A program made the translations under genes and the position numbers. Shown one piece after another: positions 38,986 to 47,490 of a stretch of DNA of 64,000 bases; positions within the stretch are counted from its first letter, which is position 1; the number at the start of each line of letters is the position of its first letter. Origin of the DNA: Antiquaquibacter oligotrophicus (lineage in GTDB: Bacteria > Actinomycetota > Actinomycetes > Actinomycetales > Microbacteriaceae). The notes under the pieces are model-generated. The model was not told the DNA's origin. It saw only the letters and a list, made by a program, of their open reading frames with translations, and searched no databases. The DNA is taken from assembly GCF_020535405.1 (NCBI RefSeq), contig NZ_CP085036.1:2790001-2854000 (forward strand). The letters are read 5' to 3'.

Positions 38986-39959
38986 GCGACCGCTCCCTTC
39001 AGGCCCGAGGCGAACACGTGGTCGTGCGCGCGGCTGCGGTCGGGCTGCTTGTCGGCGCGCACCTGCGCCAGGACCGCGTCGATCTCGGCGGAGACTTGCG
39101 ACTCGAGTCGTTCGAGGGTGGCCTCGTCGAGCATCCCGCCGTCGCGCAGCTGGGCACGCAGTAACACGACGGGATCCTTCGTCGTCGTACGGTCCGTCTT
39201 CTCCGACTGGCTGCGGTACAGGTCGAGGTCGCCCTCGTAGTGTCCGCGAAACCGGTAGCACATGGCCTCGACGAGGGCGGGACCGGTGCTGCGGGCGTGG
39301 GCGACGGCGCGCCCGATCGCCTGGGACGTGGCATCCACGTCAAGTCCGTCGACGCGCTCGCCCGGGATCGCGTAGGCGACCGCGCGCTCGGCGAGCTTGG
39401 CAGTGGAGCTGGCGGCGGAGAACGGCACGGAGATCGCCCACTCGTTGTTCTCGATGACGACGACGAGGGCGAGGCCCAGCACACTCGCCATGTTCATGGT
39501 CTCGTGGAAGCCGCCCGCGTTGACCGAGCCGTCGCCGATGACGGCGAAGGCGACGGTGTCGTCCCCGCGCAGCTTGGCCGCGTAGGCGTGACCGAGGGCG
39601 ACGGGAAGCGAGGCGCCCACGATTCCCGTCGTGGAGAATCGGCGCTCCTTGTCGAAGAGGTGCATGTGCCCGCCGAAGCCGCCGCACAGGCCCGTCTCCT
39701 TCTCGAAGATCTCGGCCATGAGCGGGTAGAGCGGGATGCCCTTGGCGATCGCGTGGAGGTGATTGCGGTGGGTACTCGCGAGCGCGTCTCCCTCCCGGAT
39801 GTTCTCGGCGAGAGCTGCGGCGATGGCCTCCTGGCCGATCGCGGTGTGCAGCTCGCCGTGGATCTCTCTCGACGCGACGCCCGTGAGGCACGCCTCCTCG
39901 AAGCGGCGCATGAGCACCATGAGGCGGTAGCGGTCACGCCACAACTCGGGATTGTTCAC
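38982..39959 (-). CDS. 2-oxoacid/acetoin dehydrogenase E1 component, alpha subunit
   Basis: This is a 325-residue E1 alpha. RYRLMVLMRRFEEACL and GELHTAIGQEAIAA begin the protein. The thiamine diphosphate motif runs from GDGSVNAGGFHETMNMA to VVVIENN, and the phosphorylation-loop region is GHYEGD. It most resembles acetoin or pyruvate dehydrogenase alpha subunits. It decarboxylates a 2-oxo acid (or cleaves an acyloin) and transfers the acyl unit to lipoate. GTG 39959 overlaps the VOC stop by 4 bases; the longer open frame upstream is shadow. The specific substrate cannot be read from sequence. Confidence 0.92.
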   Translation of the reverse strand: MNNPELWRDRYRLMVLMRRFEEACLTGVASREIHGELHTAIGQEAIAAALAENIREGDALASTHRNHLHAIAKGIPLYPLMAEIFEKETGLCGGFGGHMHLFDKERRFSTTGIVGASLPVALGHAYAAKLRGDDTVAFAVIGDGSVNAGGFHETMNMASVLGLALVVVIENNEWAISVPFSAASSTAKLAERAVAYAIPGERVDGLDVDATSQAIGRAVAHARSTGPALVEAMCYRFRGHYEGDLDLYRSQSEKTDRTTTKDPVVLLRAQLRDGGMLDEATLERLESQVSAEIDAVLAQVRADKQPDRSRAHDHVFASGLKGAVA

Positions 39960-40411
39960 CAGGCCTCCTCCAACTCCACGACCGTCCCCGCTGGGCTCCA
40001 GCAGTAGATGGCGCGCCCCTCCTCGAAGCTCACGATCTCGCCCATCGCGTTGCCGCCGGCAGCGGTGAGCAGATCGACGGATGCTTCGAGATCGCGGACC
40101 TGATACGCCCCGTGGCCGACACCGACGTGCACCGGCAGGCGCGGGTCGAGACCACTCGGAACGTTGCGCACCTCGAGGAGTTCCAGGAGTGTTCCGCTGT
40201 ACGGGGCAGTGAGCTGCGCGAGGTCGCATACGACACCGTCGACGCCGACGGTGCGTTGGAACTGGTCATCCATCTCACGCACCAAGAACTCAACCTTGTA
40301 GCCGAGGGCGGATGTGTAGAACTCGATCGCTCGATCGAGATTGGCCACAACGAGGCCGGCATGGTGCCAGGACCAGGCCAGCGCGCTGCCGTGCTCATCG
40401 TGCTTGTGCAT
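39956..40411 (-). CDS. VOC (glyoxalase/dioxygenase-fold) protein
   Basis: This 151-residue protein has two beta-alpha-beta-beta-beta modules of the vicinal oxygen chelate fold: WSWHHAGLVVANLDRAIEFYTSALGYK and VHVGVGHGAYQVRDLEASVDLL, ending AIYCWSPAGTVVELEEAW. Candidate metal ligands are His at about 17 and the Glu near the C-terminus. The family includes glyoxalases, epimerases and extradiol dioxygenases. ATG 40411 has a GGAGGA site and lies 17 bases inside the preceding gene. In context it may isomerise or cleave an intermediate between the hydrolases and E1. Confidence 0.88.
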   Translation of the reverse strand: MHKHDEHGSALAWSWHHAGLVVANLDRAIEFYTSALGYKVEFLVREMDDQFQRTVGVDGVVCDLAQLTAPYSGTLLELLEVRNVPSGLDPRLPVHVGVGHGAYQVRDLEASVDLLTAAGGNAMGEIVSFEEGRAIYCWSPAGTVVELEEAW

Positions 40412-42167
40412 ATGCGGTCCTCCGTGAGTCGGCGCCGGCCGCGAGCAATCGTGCTCCTCCCGGCGCGGTGGTCGTGACGATGGTCTGAACACTTCCGGCG
40501 TCGAACTCGTTCGCCGGCCAGTCGATGATTTCGTGACCGCGCTCCTCGAGTCCTGCGGCAACGTCGTTGCCGAGCCCTGCCTCGACGAACACGAGCGACT
40601 CACCAACCGGGTGCGGGTGGAAACCACCGGGGTAACTGGAGCCGAAGAGCCGTGGTGCCTCGACGGCGGCCTGAGGAGTCTTGCCGTAGACGTCGTGTTG
40701 CAGCATCGCCTGCACGATCGCCTGCACGATGACGTCGCCTCCAGGACAGGCCGCGGCCCACACGTCATCGCCCGAACCGAGCGCTATGACGGCGGCAGGA
40801 GTCACGCACGGGCGACCACCCGGCCGCAGGGCATTGGGGTGGCCCTCCACGAGGCGACTCTGCACACCCCGCGGGGAGCAGATGATGCCGAGTTCGGGGA
40901 TCACGGGGGCGCCGTCGATCGTGTCGCTCGGTGAGGTCGAGAAAGCAGCGCCGTCGGCATCCACGACCACGATTGCCGTCGTCGAGGGAAGAGCGGGCCC
41001 TGCCTGTGACACGGTGGGCATGTTGGGCAGCGCCCGCTCGCCGATGAGGGCGGCGAGGCTCGCCAGGTGATCATCGGCGAGGAGGTCGTCAGCACTCTCA
41101 GCGGTAAACCGGGGGTCACCGTAGGCCCGCTCTCGCTCGCTGAAGGCGAGCTTGAGCGCCTCGATGATCTCGTGTGCGTAGTCCACGGAACCGTCCTGGA
41201 TGGAACGGATGCCCCGCTTCTCCAGGATTCCGAGCGCCTGCGCGATGACGAGCCCTTGCGACCAGGTGGGGGTGACGTGCACGTCCCACGTTCCGAAGCG
41301 CACGGAGGGTGCTGGAGTGACATCGGCGCGGAACCCGGCCAGGTCTTCCTTGTCGAGGTAGCCGCCGCGTTCCGTGACGAAGGCCGCAATGGTCTCGGCG
41401 ATGTCGCCCGCGTAGAAGAGTGTGTGTGCCGCCTCGATCGCGGCCTCGCGATCGAGGCCCTCCGCGGTGGCAGCGGCAGCGGCATCCGACAGTCGTTGAA
41501 GTGTGTTCGCGAGGGCCGGTTGGCGGAGCCTCTCACCCGCCCGAAGTGGCGACCCGTTCGGCCGGTACACGGCGCTCGATGTGTCCCAGCGAGAGAATCC
41601 CGCGCCCATCCGTTCGAGGTGCGACGCGGTGCGCGGGTCGAGCAGGAAGCCGTCGCGTGCCAGGTCGATGGGGGCGGCGAGGATCTCGGGCAGGCTCATC
41701 GTGCCGAACCTGCTGAGCGACGTGAGCCACCCACTCACCGCGCCCGGCACGATCGACGGGACCCCGCCGAGCGGGAGGGCGCCGTCGTAGGCGTTCGCGA
41801 TCTCGTTGAGGTCCGCGCGCGCTCCCCACGTGCCAACACCGGCGACGGCCTGCACATCGGATGCCCCCGCCTCACGAACGAGGATCGGGGCGATCCCGCC
41901 CAGGTTGCACATCTCGACCTGCACGACGTTCGAAGCAAAGCCGGCCGCGACACCGGCGTCGATCGCGTTACCGCCGCGCCGCAGAATGTCGGCCCCGACC
42001 TCGCTCACGAGTGGATGCCCACCGACGATCGCCCAGCGCTCACCGTAGATCGTGGGGCGCATGGATTCCGCCTGGTCGAACACGCCGGGCACGATGCCCC
42101 CGCCCATTCCCGACCCCCGTGGCAGGGAGATGCCGGAGCGGGTGCTCAATCCGGTGTCGATGGTCAT
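40395..42167 (-). CDS. Gamma-glutamyltransferase-like Ntn hydrolase
   Basis: This 590-residue protein has GGT-family architecture: GGHPLVSEVGADILRRGGNAIDAGVAAGFA near the start, a large-subunit body, the candidate autoprocessing site at about residue 395 (PSTTAIVVVDADGAAFST, Thr as nucleophile), then RPCVTPAAVIALGSGDD and ACPGGDVIVQAIVQAM. Canonical GGTs read TTHFSVVD at the cleavage site and have an SGIGGG loop; here His is replaced and the loop is NLGGIAP. The enzyme may therefore hydrolyse an amide other than glutathione; oxamate amidohydrolase is one known family variant. No signal peptide is evident, so it is cytoplasmic. The ATG overlaps the lactonase stop by 4 bases. Confidence 0.85.
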   Translation of the reverse strand: MTIDTGLSTRSGISLPRGSGMGGGIVPGVFDQAESMRPTIYGERWAIVGGHPLVSEVGADILRRGGNAIDAGVAAGFASNVVQVEMCNLGGIAPILVREAGASDVQAVAGVGTWGARADLNEIANAYDGALPLGGVPSIVPGAVSGWLTSLSRFGTMSLPEILAAPIDLARDGFLLDPRTASHLERMGAGFSRWDTSSAVYRPNGSPLRAGERLRQPALANTLQRLSDAAAAATAEGLDREAAIEAAHTLFYAGDIAETIAAFVTERGGYLDKEDLAGFRADVTPAPSVRFGTWDVHVTPTWSQGLVIAQALGILEKRGIRSIQDGSVDYAHEIIEALKLAFSERERAYGDPRFTAESADDLLADDHLASLAALIGERALPNMPTVSQAGPALPSTTAIVVVDADGAAFSTSPSDTIDGAPVIPELGIICSPRGVQSRLVEGHPNALRPGGRPCVTPAAVIALGSGDDVWAAACPGGDVIVQAIVQAMLQHDVYGKTPQAAVEAPRLFGSSYPGGFHPHPVGESLVFVEAGLGNDVAAGLEERGHEIIDWPANEFDAGSVQTIVTTTAPGGARLLAAGADSRRTAYAQAR

Positions 42168-43027
42168 GCGATACGTCCTTCCCAGACGGGGCCGCCAGAG
42201 ACGGACGTCTCGTAGCGGAAAAGTGAACCGGAGAGGGTGAACTCTGCGAGCTCGAGATCAGACGCGCCGACGCGCGCCGTGGTGATGTAGAGGGTCGACC
42301 CCACGAACGTGCAGCTGCTCGTTCGCAGAGCGGGGACGAGCACGTTGTCGACGACGGCACCGTCGGTGTCGATGCAGACGACCTCACCGCCGCCGAAGAG
42401 GGCGACCCATACGCGGTCGCCGTCATCGAGACACAGGCCGTCCAACGCCCCCGAGTTCTCGGGAACCCGGTAGAACTCCTCCGGGTCACCGACGTCGCCG
42501 GTGTGGGGGTCGTGGCTGCGGCGGAATATCGTGCCGGCGTCGCTGTCGATGTGGACCATGGTCGTTCCGTCGGACGAGAAGCCGAGACCGTTGGAAAAGC
42601 CGACACCGTCCTGAATGACCCGGACCCCATCGGCGCCGTAGCGCAGAAGGGCACCGGGAAGCGGCTCGTCGCCCGCGGGAACCACCCCGATCCACAGGTG
42701 ACCGGACGGGCCAGCCGTCGCGTCGGACAATCGCAGTCCCGGAGCCAGGTCGAGCGGGATGCGGTGGGCCTCGTTGCCCGCCTCGTCGAAGACGGCAAGG
42801 CTCCGGTGCAGCGCTACAACGGATCCGCCGTCGGCGAGGGGGATGACGGCGCTCACCGTTTCGCCGTCGAATGAACGCACGGGGGTCGTCTTGTCGCCGT
42901 CGAGCCGGAAGAGGACTCCCGAGAGGAGGTCGCTGAAGAGGAGCGAAGGTGGACCACCAGCCCACGGCATCCATCGCGGCGCCTCACCGAGTAGGGCGGT
43001 GCCTCGTGCAGCGAGTTCGGCGATCAT
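42164..43027 (-). CDS. SMP-30/gluconolactonase-family lactonase
   Basis: This 287-residue six-bladed propeller hydrolase keeps the metal ligands of the family: Glu in LLGEAPRW (about residue 15), the SDATAGPSGHLWIG block, Asn in FSNGLGFSSDG and Asp in GALDGLCLDDGDRVW. These enzymes open lactones or hydrolyse related esters in the cytoplasm with a divalent cation. The ATG overlaps the amidohydrolase stop by 4 bases. Its presence suggests that a lactone or cyclic intermediate is formed in the pathway. Confidence 0.92.
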   Translation of the reverse strand: MIAELAARGTALLGEAPRWMPWAGGPPSLLFSDLLSGVLFRLDGDKTTPVRSFDGETVSAVIPLADGGSVVALHRSLAVFDEAGNEAHRIPLDLAPGLRLSDATAGPSGHLWIGVVPAGDEPLPGALLRYGADGVRVIQDGVGFSNGLGFSSDGTTMVHIDSDAGTIFRRSHDPHTGDVGDPEEFYRVPENSGALDGLCLDDGDRVWVALFGGGEVVCIDTDGAVVDNVLVPALRTSSCTFVGSTLYITTARVGASDLELAEFTLSGSLFRYETSVSGGPVWEGRIA

Positions 43028-44394
43028 GCGGCACCCCCCGCGATGGAGGTGATGCGATCGAGGAGCGGTGCGAGTCGCACCAGGCGAGCTTCGCGCTCGG
43101 CGCGATCGTCGTTCAGGGCAGCGCGGAGGCGAGTGCGTGCTTCCGACGCATCGAAGACAGGGGAGCCATCGTCGACGACGCGTGCGCCGGCCACCCAACT
43201 CGACCGCACAGCGGTCGCCGTGCCCTGCTCAACGATGTCTGCGACACCGGCGCGTGTGAGGTCGAGTTCGATCAGATCTGCGGGGGCTCCGACGGCGATT
43301 CGACCGCCGAGGGGGATTCCGAGACAGGCGGCGCCACCGACTGTTGCCATGTCGAAGACCTGCTCGGCGGACAACGGCCGCGCCACGGAGTTCGAGGTTG
43401 TCAGGGCAGCTCGCATCACGTCGAAGTAGTCGGGCGCCCCGGTGTTCTGGCTATCCACACCGAGACCCACGGAGATGCCCTCCTCGAGCCACTCGGCGAC
43501 GTGCGCCGAACCCACCTCGAGAGCGGCATTCGACGCTGGGCAGTGCACGAGACTGACCGAGGTCGCGGCGAGCCGAGACAGTTCGGAGCCAGTGAGGTGC
43601 ACACCGTGCGCGGCGGAAAGCCGCTCGGACAGCAGCCCAGCTGCGGAGAGACGGTCAACGGGGGATCGCTCACCCGTCAGCCACGTGCGGTGGTGCCTGC
43701 TCTCGTGGAGGTGCGTATGGGAGCGCATCGAGGGGCTGGCATCGCGGAATACCTCGAGGAGGGCATCCGTTGACCAGTGCGCACCGATCGGGCCTGCACC
43801 GAGGTCAGTTGTGGGCGCGCTGGGTGTCGAGAGCCACGCGGCGACGAGTGCCGCGGTGTCATCGGGCGTGATCGTCGGTTCCGTGCGCGGTACAGCCGCC
43901 CATTCGCCCTCCGGCGGCTCGGGTGCTCCGAGGGCGCGGTCGGCGAATCCTAGGACGACGAGCCCGCGGATGCCCGTTGCTTCAAGTCCACGGAGTGCCG
44001 CCCGCGCACCCTCGACACCGAGGCCTTCCGGGTCGGCGTCGACGAAACCCTGCACCGCGGTCACACCGGTCGCGAGAAGTTCCGCGCACGCGAGGGCGGC
44101 CTCGTCTCCGGGGTCGAGGGTGGTCACGGCGGAGAGCGAAAGAATCCACGCCTCGAACTGGCGCGCACCGGCCCCGTGTTCTTCGAGCGAGATGCCCCGG
44201 AGGTGGGAGTGGGCGTCAACGAACCCGGGCGAGAGAAGTCCGTCGACGTCGATCACCGGGCCATCTGTCGCTCCACGGATGCCCGACCTGACCTCGGTGA
44301 TGACCCCGTCCTCGACGACGACGGTCGCGTCGTCGAGGGGTGCGGAGTGGGCGTCGACGATTACCCGACGCGCCCTGAAGGTGGACCTGCTCAC
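43024..44394 (-). CDS. Amidohydrolase (TrzA/AtzA-guanine deaminase-like)
   Basis: This 456-residue TIM-barrel metal hydrolase has a small N-terminal beta domain (RARRVIVDAHSAPLDDATVV). The metal ligands are in VDAHSHLRG (HxH), SHTHLHES, HGVHLTG and GLGVDSQNTG (catalytic Asp). The order is that of deaminases and chlorohydrolases acting on purines, triazines and other N-heterocycles. It is likely to open or deaminate the imported ring compound. GTG 44394 overlaps the permease stop by 4 bases; an ATG at 44409 is an alternative start. Confidence 0.9.
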   Translation of the reverse strand: MSRSTFRARRVIVDAHSAPLDDATVVVEDGVITEVRSGIRGATDGPVIDVDGLLSPGFVDAHSHLRGISLEEHGAGARQFEAWILSLSAVTTLDPGDEAALACAELLATGVTAVQGFVDADPEGLGVEGARAALRGLEATGIRGLVVLGFADRALGAPEPPEGEWAAVPRTEPTITPDDTAALVAAWLSTPSAPTTDLGAGPIGAHWSTDALLEVFRDASPSMRSHTHLHESRHHRTWLTGERSPVDRLSAAGLLSERLSAAHGVHLTGSELSRLAATSVSLVHCPASNAALEVGSAHVAEWLEEGISVGLGVDSQNTGAPDYFDVMRAALTTSNSVARPLSAEQVFDMATVGGAACLGIPLGGRIAVGAPADLIELDLTRAGVADIVEQGTATAVRSSWVAGARVVDDGSPVFDASEARTRLRAALNDDRAEREARLVRLAPLLDRITSIAGGAA

Positions 44395-45164
44395 GTACGC
44401 ACCGCCCATCCGAGAAGAAGACGTTCGGCGATGCTCACGACGCTGAAGAGTGCCGAGGCGACGATGGCTGAGAGGATGACGGCCGCCCACATCGTTGTGA
44501 TGTCGAGGCTCAGCCACGACTGCACAACCAAACGCCCTAGTCCGCTGCCTCCGATGATCCATTCCGCGGTCATGACGCCGAGCACGGCATTGGGTGCGGA
44601 GATTTTGAGGGCAGAAACGAAGGCAGGCATCGCGAACGGGATACGCACCGCGAGATATCCGAAGATCGTCGATGCGTTGATGACGGCCAACAGTTCGATC
44701 GCCTCGCGCGGGACCGATCGCAGGCCGAGGATGACGTTGACGAGGGTGGGGAAAAAGACGATGAGGGCGGCCACAACCACCGTGGCACCCGGACCTCGTC
44801 CGAACGCGAGAGTGATGAAGGGCGCCAGCGCAACGACGGGGATAGCGCGCACGACCACGGCGATGGGATACACGATGTCGGAGAAGGTGCGCGACGCGCA
44901 GATGAGGATCGCGAGGGCGAGGCCAACCAGATTTCCGACAGCGAACCCCGCGAGAGTGGCGAGGATTGTGCTGGCGGCCGACTCCAGCACCACGGGCCAG
45001 TTCGCGTCAACGGCGATCTGGCTGGGTGTCGGCAGGATGTTCGGTGACACTCCGAGGAGCACAACGGCGAGCTGCCAGATGAGAAGCACCGCCCCGACAA
45101 CAATGGCGGTCATCACCCACGCGGGGAGGGACGTGCGACGGCGGACGTGCGTCAGGATGCTCAT
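44391..45164 (-). CDS. ABC transporter permease (NitT/TauT type), second subunit
   Basis: This 257-residue inner-membrane permease has about six helices and the BPD_transp_1 EAA loop (REAIELLAVINASTIFGYLAVRIPFAMPAF). It is of the SsuC/TauC/ThiX class. It pairs with the neighbouring permease at 45161 to form the channel of the importer, which implies a heterodimeric rather than the usual homodimeric SsuC-like channel. The ATG overlaps the other permease stop by 4 bases. Confidence 0.93.
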   Translation of the reverse strand: MSILTHVRRRTSLPAWVMTAIVVGAVLLIWQLAVVLLGVSPNILPTPSQIAVDANWPVVLESAASTILATLAGFAVGNLVGLALAILICASRTFSDIVYPIAVVVRAIPVVALAPFITLAFGRGPGATVVVAALIVFFPTLVNVILGLRSVPREAIELLAVINASTIFGYLAVRIPFAMPAFVSALKISAPNAVLGVMTAEWIIGGSGLGRLVVQSWLSLDITTMWAAVILSAIVASALFSVVSIAERLLLGWAVRT

Positions 45165-45925
45165 GCTTCACCCCGACTCGATACGTGCCACGGTGCCGCC
45201 AGGCGGCCCGCGACATCGAACAAGAGCACGATGAGTCCATTGAGCGCGGTCGCCACGACGAGCACGGTCCAGAGAACGGGAACGGAGAAGGTGAACATTG
45301 CCTGGATGAGCATGACCCCGAGCCCTGCCTCGGCGCCCATCCATTCGGCGATGATCGCGCCGATGAAGGCTGCGGGGCCAGCGATCTTGAACGACGAGAA
45401 GAGGGCTGGCACTACTGCCGGTGCTCGCATGCTCACGAGTGTTCTGGTGTAGCCCATGGCGAGGACTCGACTGAGTTCGTCGATTCGGGGGTCGAGGGTG
45501 CGCAGTGCTCCCGTGAGGTTGACAAGCACCGGGAAGTAGGCAGACAGTGCGGCCACGGCGATTTTGCTTTCGGCTCCGAGCCCGAGCGTCGCGGTGAGTG
45601 GCGCCGCGATGGCGATCACGGGAATCGCGTAGATGACGAGAGCGAGTCGGTACAGTCCCTCGCCGAGCACGCGGAACCTATCCACAACAATGGCCAGCAC
45701 GATGGCGGCCGCAGAACCGTACACAAACCCGAGGCCTGCCTCACTGAGGGTGATCCCTGCGTTCAGGAGCAGCGCGTACCAACGGGTGCCGAAGGTTTCG
45801 ACGATGGTGGATGGCGGTACGAGAACGGCGCCGGGTCCCGCGAGTGACTGGCCCGCCCACTGCCACGCAACGAGCAGGAGGACGAAGAACACCGCCGGGA
45901 TGAGCGGACGGGGGAGGGCTCTCAT
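45161..45925 (-). CDS. ABC transporter permease (NitT/TauT type), first subunit
   Basis: This 254-residue permease has about six helices (PLIPAVFFVLLLVAWQWAG at the start) and the EAA-loop region IDELSRVLAMGYTRTLVSMRAPAVVPALFSSFKIAGPAAF. It forms the importer channel with the subunit encoded next. The ATG overlaps the ATPase stop by 4 bases. Class and context imply import of a small organic nitrogen or sulfur compound such as a pyrimidine, riboflavin-like molecule, taurine or ureide. Confidence 0.93.
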   Translation of the reverse strand: MRALPRPLIPAVFFVLLLVAWQWAGQSLAGPGAVLVPPSTIVETFGTRWYALLLNAGITLSEAGLGFVYGSAAAIVLAIVVDRFRVLGEGLYRLALVIYAIPVIAIAAPLTATLGLGAESKIAVAALSAYFPVLVNLTGALRTLDPRIDELSRVLAMGYTRTLVSMRAPAVVPALFSSFKIAGPAAFIGAIIAEWMGAEAGLGVMLIQAMFTFSVPVLWTVLVVATALNGLIVLLFDVAGRLAAPWHVSSRGEA

Positions 45926-46734
45926 CCGTCTGACGTCCCGGTGTCATCGATGCCGGCCTCATGGGCGCTCAACAGGTCGGTCAATGCGCGCTCGTGCGCG
46001 ATGAACTCGGGCGAGAGGGCATCGTCGATGTTGCGAGGTCGCGGCAGGTCAATCGTGCGTTCCGTGAGGATGTGGCCGGGATTGCGCCCCATCACGACAA
46101 CGGTGTCCGAGAGAAATACGGCCTCGGCGACGTTGTGGGTCACGAGCAGCGCGGTGGTTCCACTCGCACTCCAGATGCGTTGGAGTTCCACGTTCATCTG
46201 ACGCCTGCGAAGTTCGTCCAGTCCGTTGAACGGCTCGTCGAGAAACAGGATGCTCGGCTGCACAACGAGCGCACGTGCAATGGCCACCCTCCTGGCCATT
46301 CCGCCGGAGAGTTTCGCGGGAAGGTGGTTCTCGAAGCCGTCGAGGCCGACGAGTCTGAGCTGTTCCATCGCGCGCTCTCGCCGCTCGGACTTGCTGACTC
46401 CCTGAGCTTCCAGCGGCAGTTCGACGTTGCCGAGCGCCGACCGCCACGGCAGGAGCACCGGGTCCTGGAACACGAAACCGAACAAACCGCTCGTGCGTGC
46501 TTGGTGAGGAGTCATCCCGAACAGATCGACCGAGCCACGGGTGGGCTGGATGACGTCCGCGATGATCCGGAGGAGAGTGGATTTGCCGCAGCCAGAGGGG
46601 CCGAGGAGTGTCGTGAATCCACGCTCGGGAAGCGAGAGGCTGACACCGTCGAGCGCGGTGAAGGTCGTGCGTCCGACGGGGAAGTCCATCCCGACGGAGT
46701 CGAGAGTGACGGTCGGTGCCGTGCCGGTGCTCAT
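45922..46734 (-). CDS. ABC transporter ATP-binding protein (SsuB/TauB class)
   Basis: This 270-residue ATPase has Walker A GPSGCGKST (residues 45-53), the signature AKLSGGMARRVAIARAL, Walker B SILFLDEPFNGLD and the H-loop LLVTHNVAEA. The core is followed by a short C-terminal segment beyond about residue 220. It energises the importer with the two permeases downstream. Its start overlaps the amidohydrolase stop by 4 bases. Confidence 0.96.
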   Translation of the reverse strand: MSTGTAPTVTLDSVGMDFPVGRTTFTALDGVSLSLPERGFTTLLGPSGCGKSTLLRIIADVIQPTRGSVDLFGMTPHQARTSGLFGFVFQDPVLLPWRSALGNVELPLEAQGVSKSERRERAMEQLRLVGLDGFENHLPAKLSGGMARRVAIARALVVQPSILFLDEPFNGLDELRRRQMNVELQRIWSASGTTALLVTHNVAEAVFLSDTVVVMGRNPGHILTERTIDLPRPRNIDDALSPEFIAHERALTDLLSAHEAGIDDTGTSDG

Positions 46735-47462
46735 GAGAGGCGCAGGATGCGGGCGAGGTTGTCACCTTCGATGAGGGCGCGATCCGCGTCGTTGGGGATC
46801 GCGCGCGCGATCTTCGCCCTCTCGAGGGCGGGAACACTTCCCGGCCAGTCGGTACCCATGACGATCTTCTCCGGGCCGACCCGCTTGTACGCCGTCTGCA
46901 CTTCAAGCAACTGGGTGCTCGAGGTCTCGAGGTAGATGTGCGGGTTGCGCTCGGAGACGATGAGCGCCTCCGTGGTGTTCCATACCGTTCCCATATGCGC
47001 GATGAGAAGCGGTGCCTCGGGGAAGTTCTTCGAGATCTCCTCGATCGACAGCGGTGCACACCACGGGTCGTCGAGGGCGTTCACCAGAATCACGAGACCG
47101 GCATCGGTCACGGCCTTGAAGATCGGGTCGAGCAGTCCGTGGTCGGCGAAGTGATAGCCGTGCAGGGTGGGGTGGAGTTTCACACCCTTGAGGCCGAGGC
47201 GAGCGCACTCGGCGACCGTTTCGAGCGCATCGGGCAGTCGTGGGTTCACTCCGCCGAAGCCGATGAACCGGTCGGGGTACTTACCCACGACTGCCGCGAT
47301 GTACTCGTTGTTGATTGCTTGGCCGAGCGAGCAGCCCACGGCCATGTCAACGCCAGCCTCATCGAGGAAGGGGATGAGGTCCTCCGCGGTGAAGGATTCA
47401 CCGGTGAGGTAGTCGGAGTTACCCGACGCTTCCCAGATGTTGTTGTAGGCATCGATGATCAT
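46731..47462 (-). CDS. Amidohydrolase_2 family TIM-barrel protein lacking the HxH motif
   Basis: This 243-residue protein belongs to COG2159/amidohydrolase_2: the body IGFGGVNPRLPDALETV, GLKGVKLHPTLHGYHFAD, PLLIAHMGTVWNTTEAL and IVMGTDWPGSVPALE is typical, keeping His and Asp ligands. The N-terminal metal motif, normally IDAHxH, here reads MIIDAYNNIWEASG, so both histidines are replaced (Tyr, Asn). The family includes hydrolases and decarboxylases. It may use a mononuclear site or bind without catalysis. Start ATG 47462 has an AGGAAGGG site. It is the second gene of the operon, between the binding lipoprotein and the ATPase. Confidence 0.85.
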   Translation of the reverse strand: MIIDAYNNIWEASGNSDYLTGESFTAEDLIPFLDEAGVDMAVGCSLGQAINNEYIAAVVGKYPDRFIGFGGVNPRLPDALETVAECARLGLKGVKLHPTLHGYHFADHGLLDPIFKAVTDAGLVILVNALDDPWCAPLSIEEISKNFPEAPLLIAHMGTVWNTTEALIVSERNPHIYLETSSTQLLEVQTAYKRVGPEKIVMGTDWPGSVPALERAKIARAIPNDADRALIEGDNLARILRLS

Positions 47463-47490
47463 GAGCTGTCGCCCTTCCTAGTTGTGGTGG

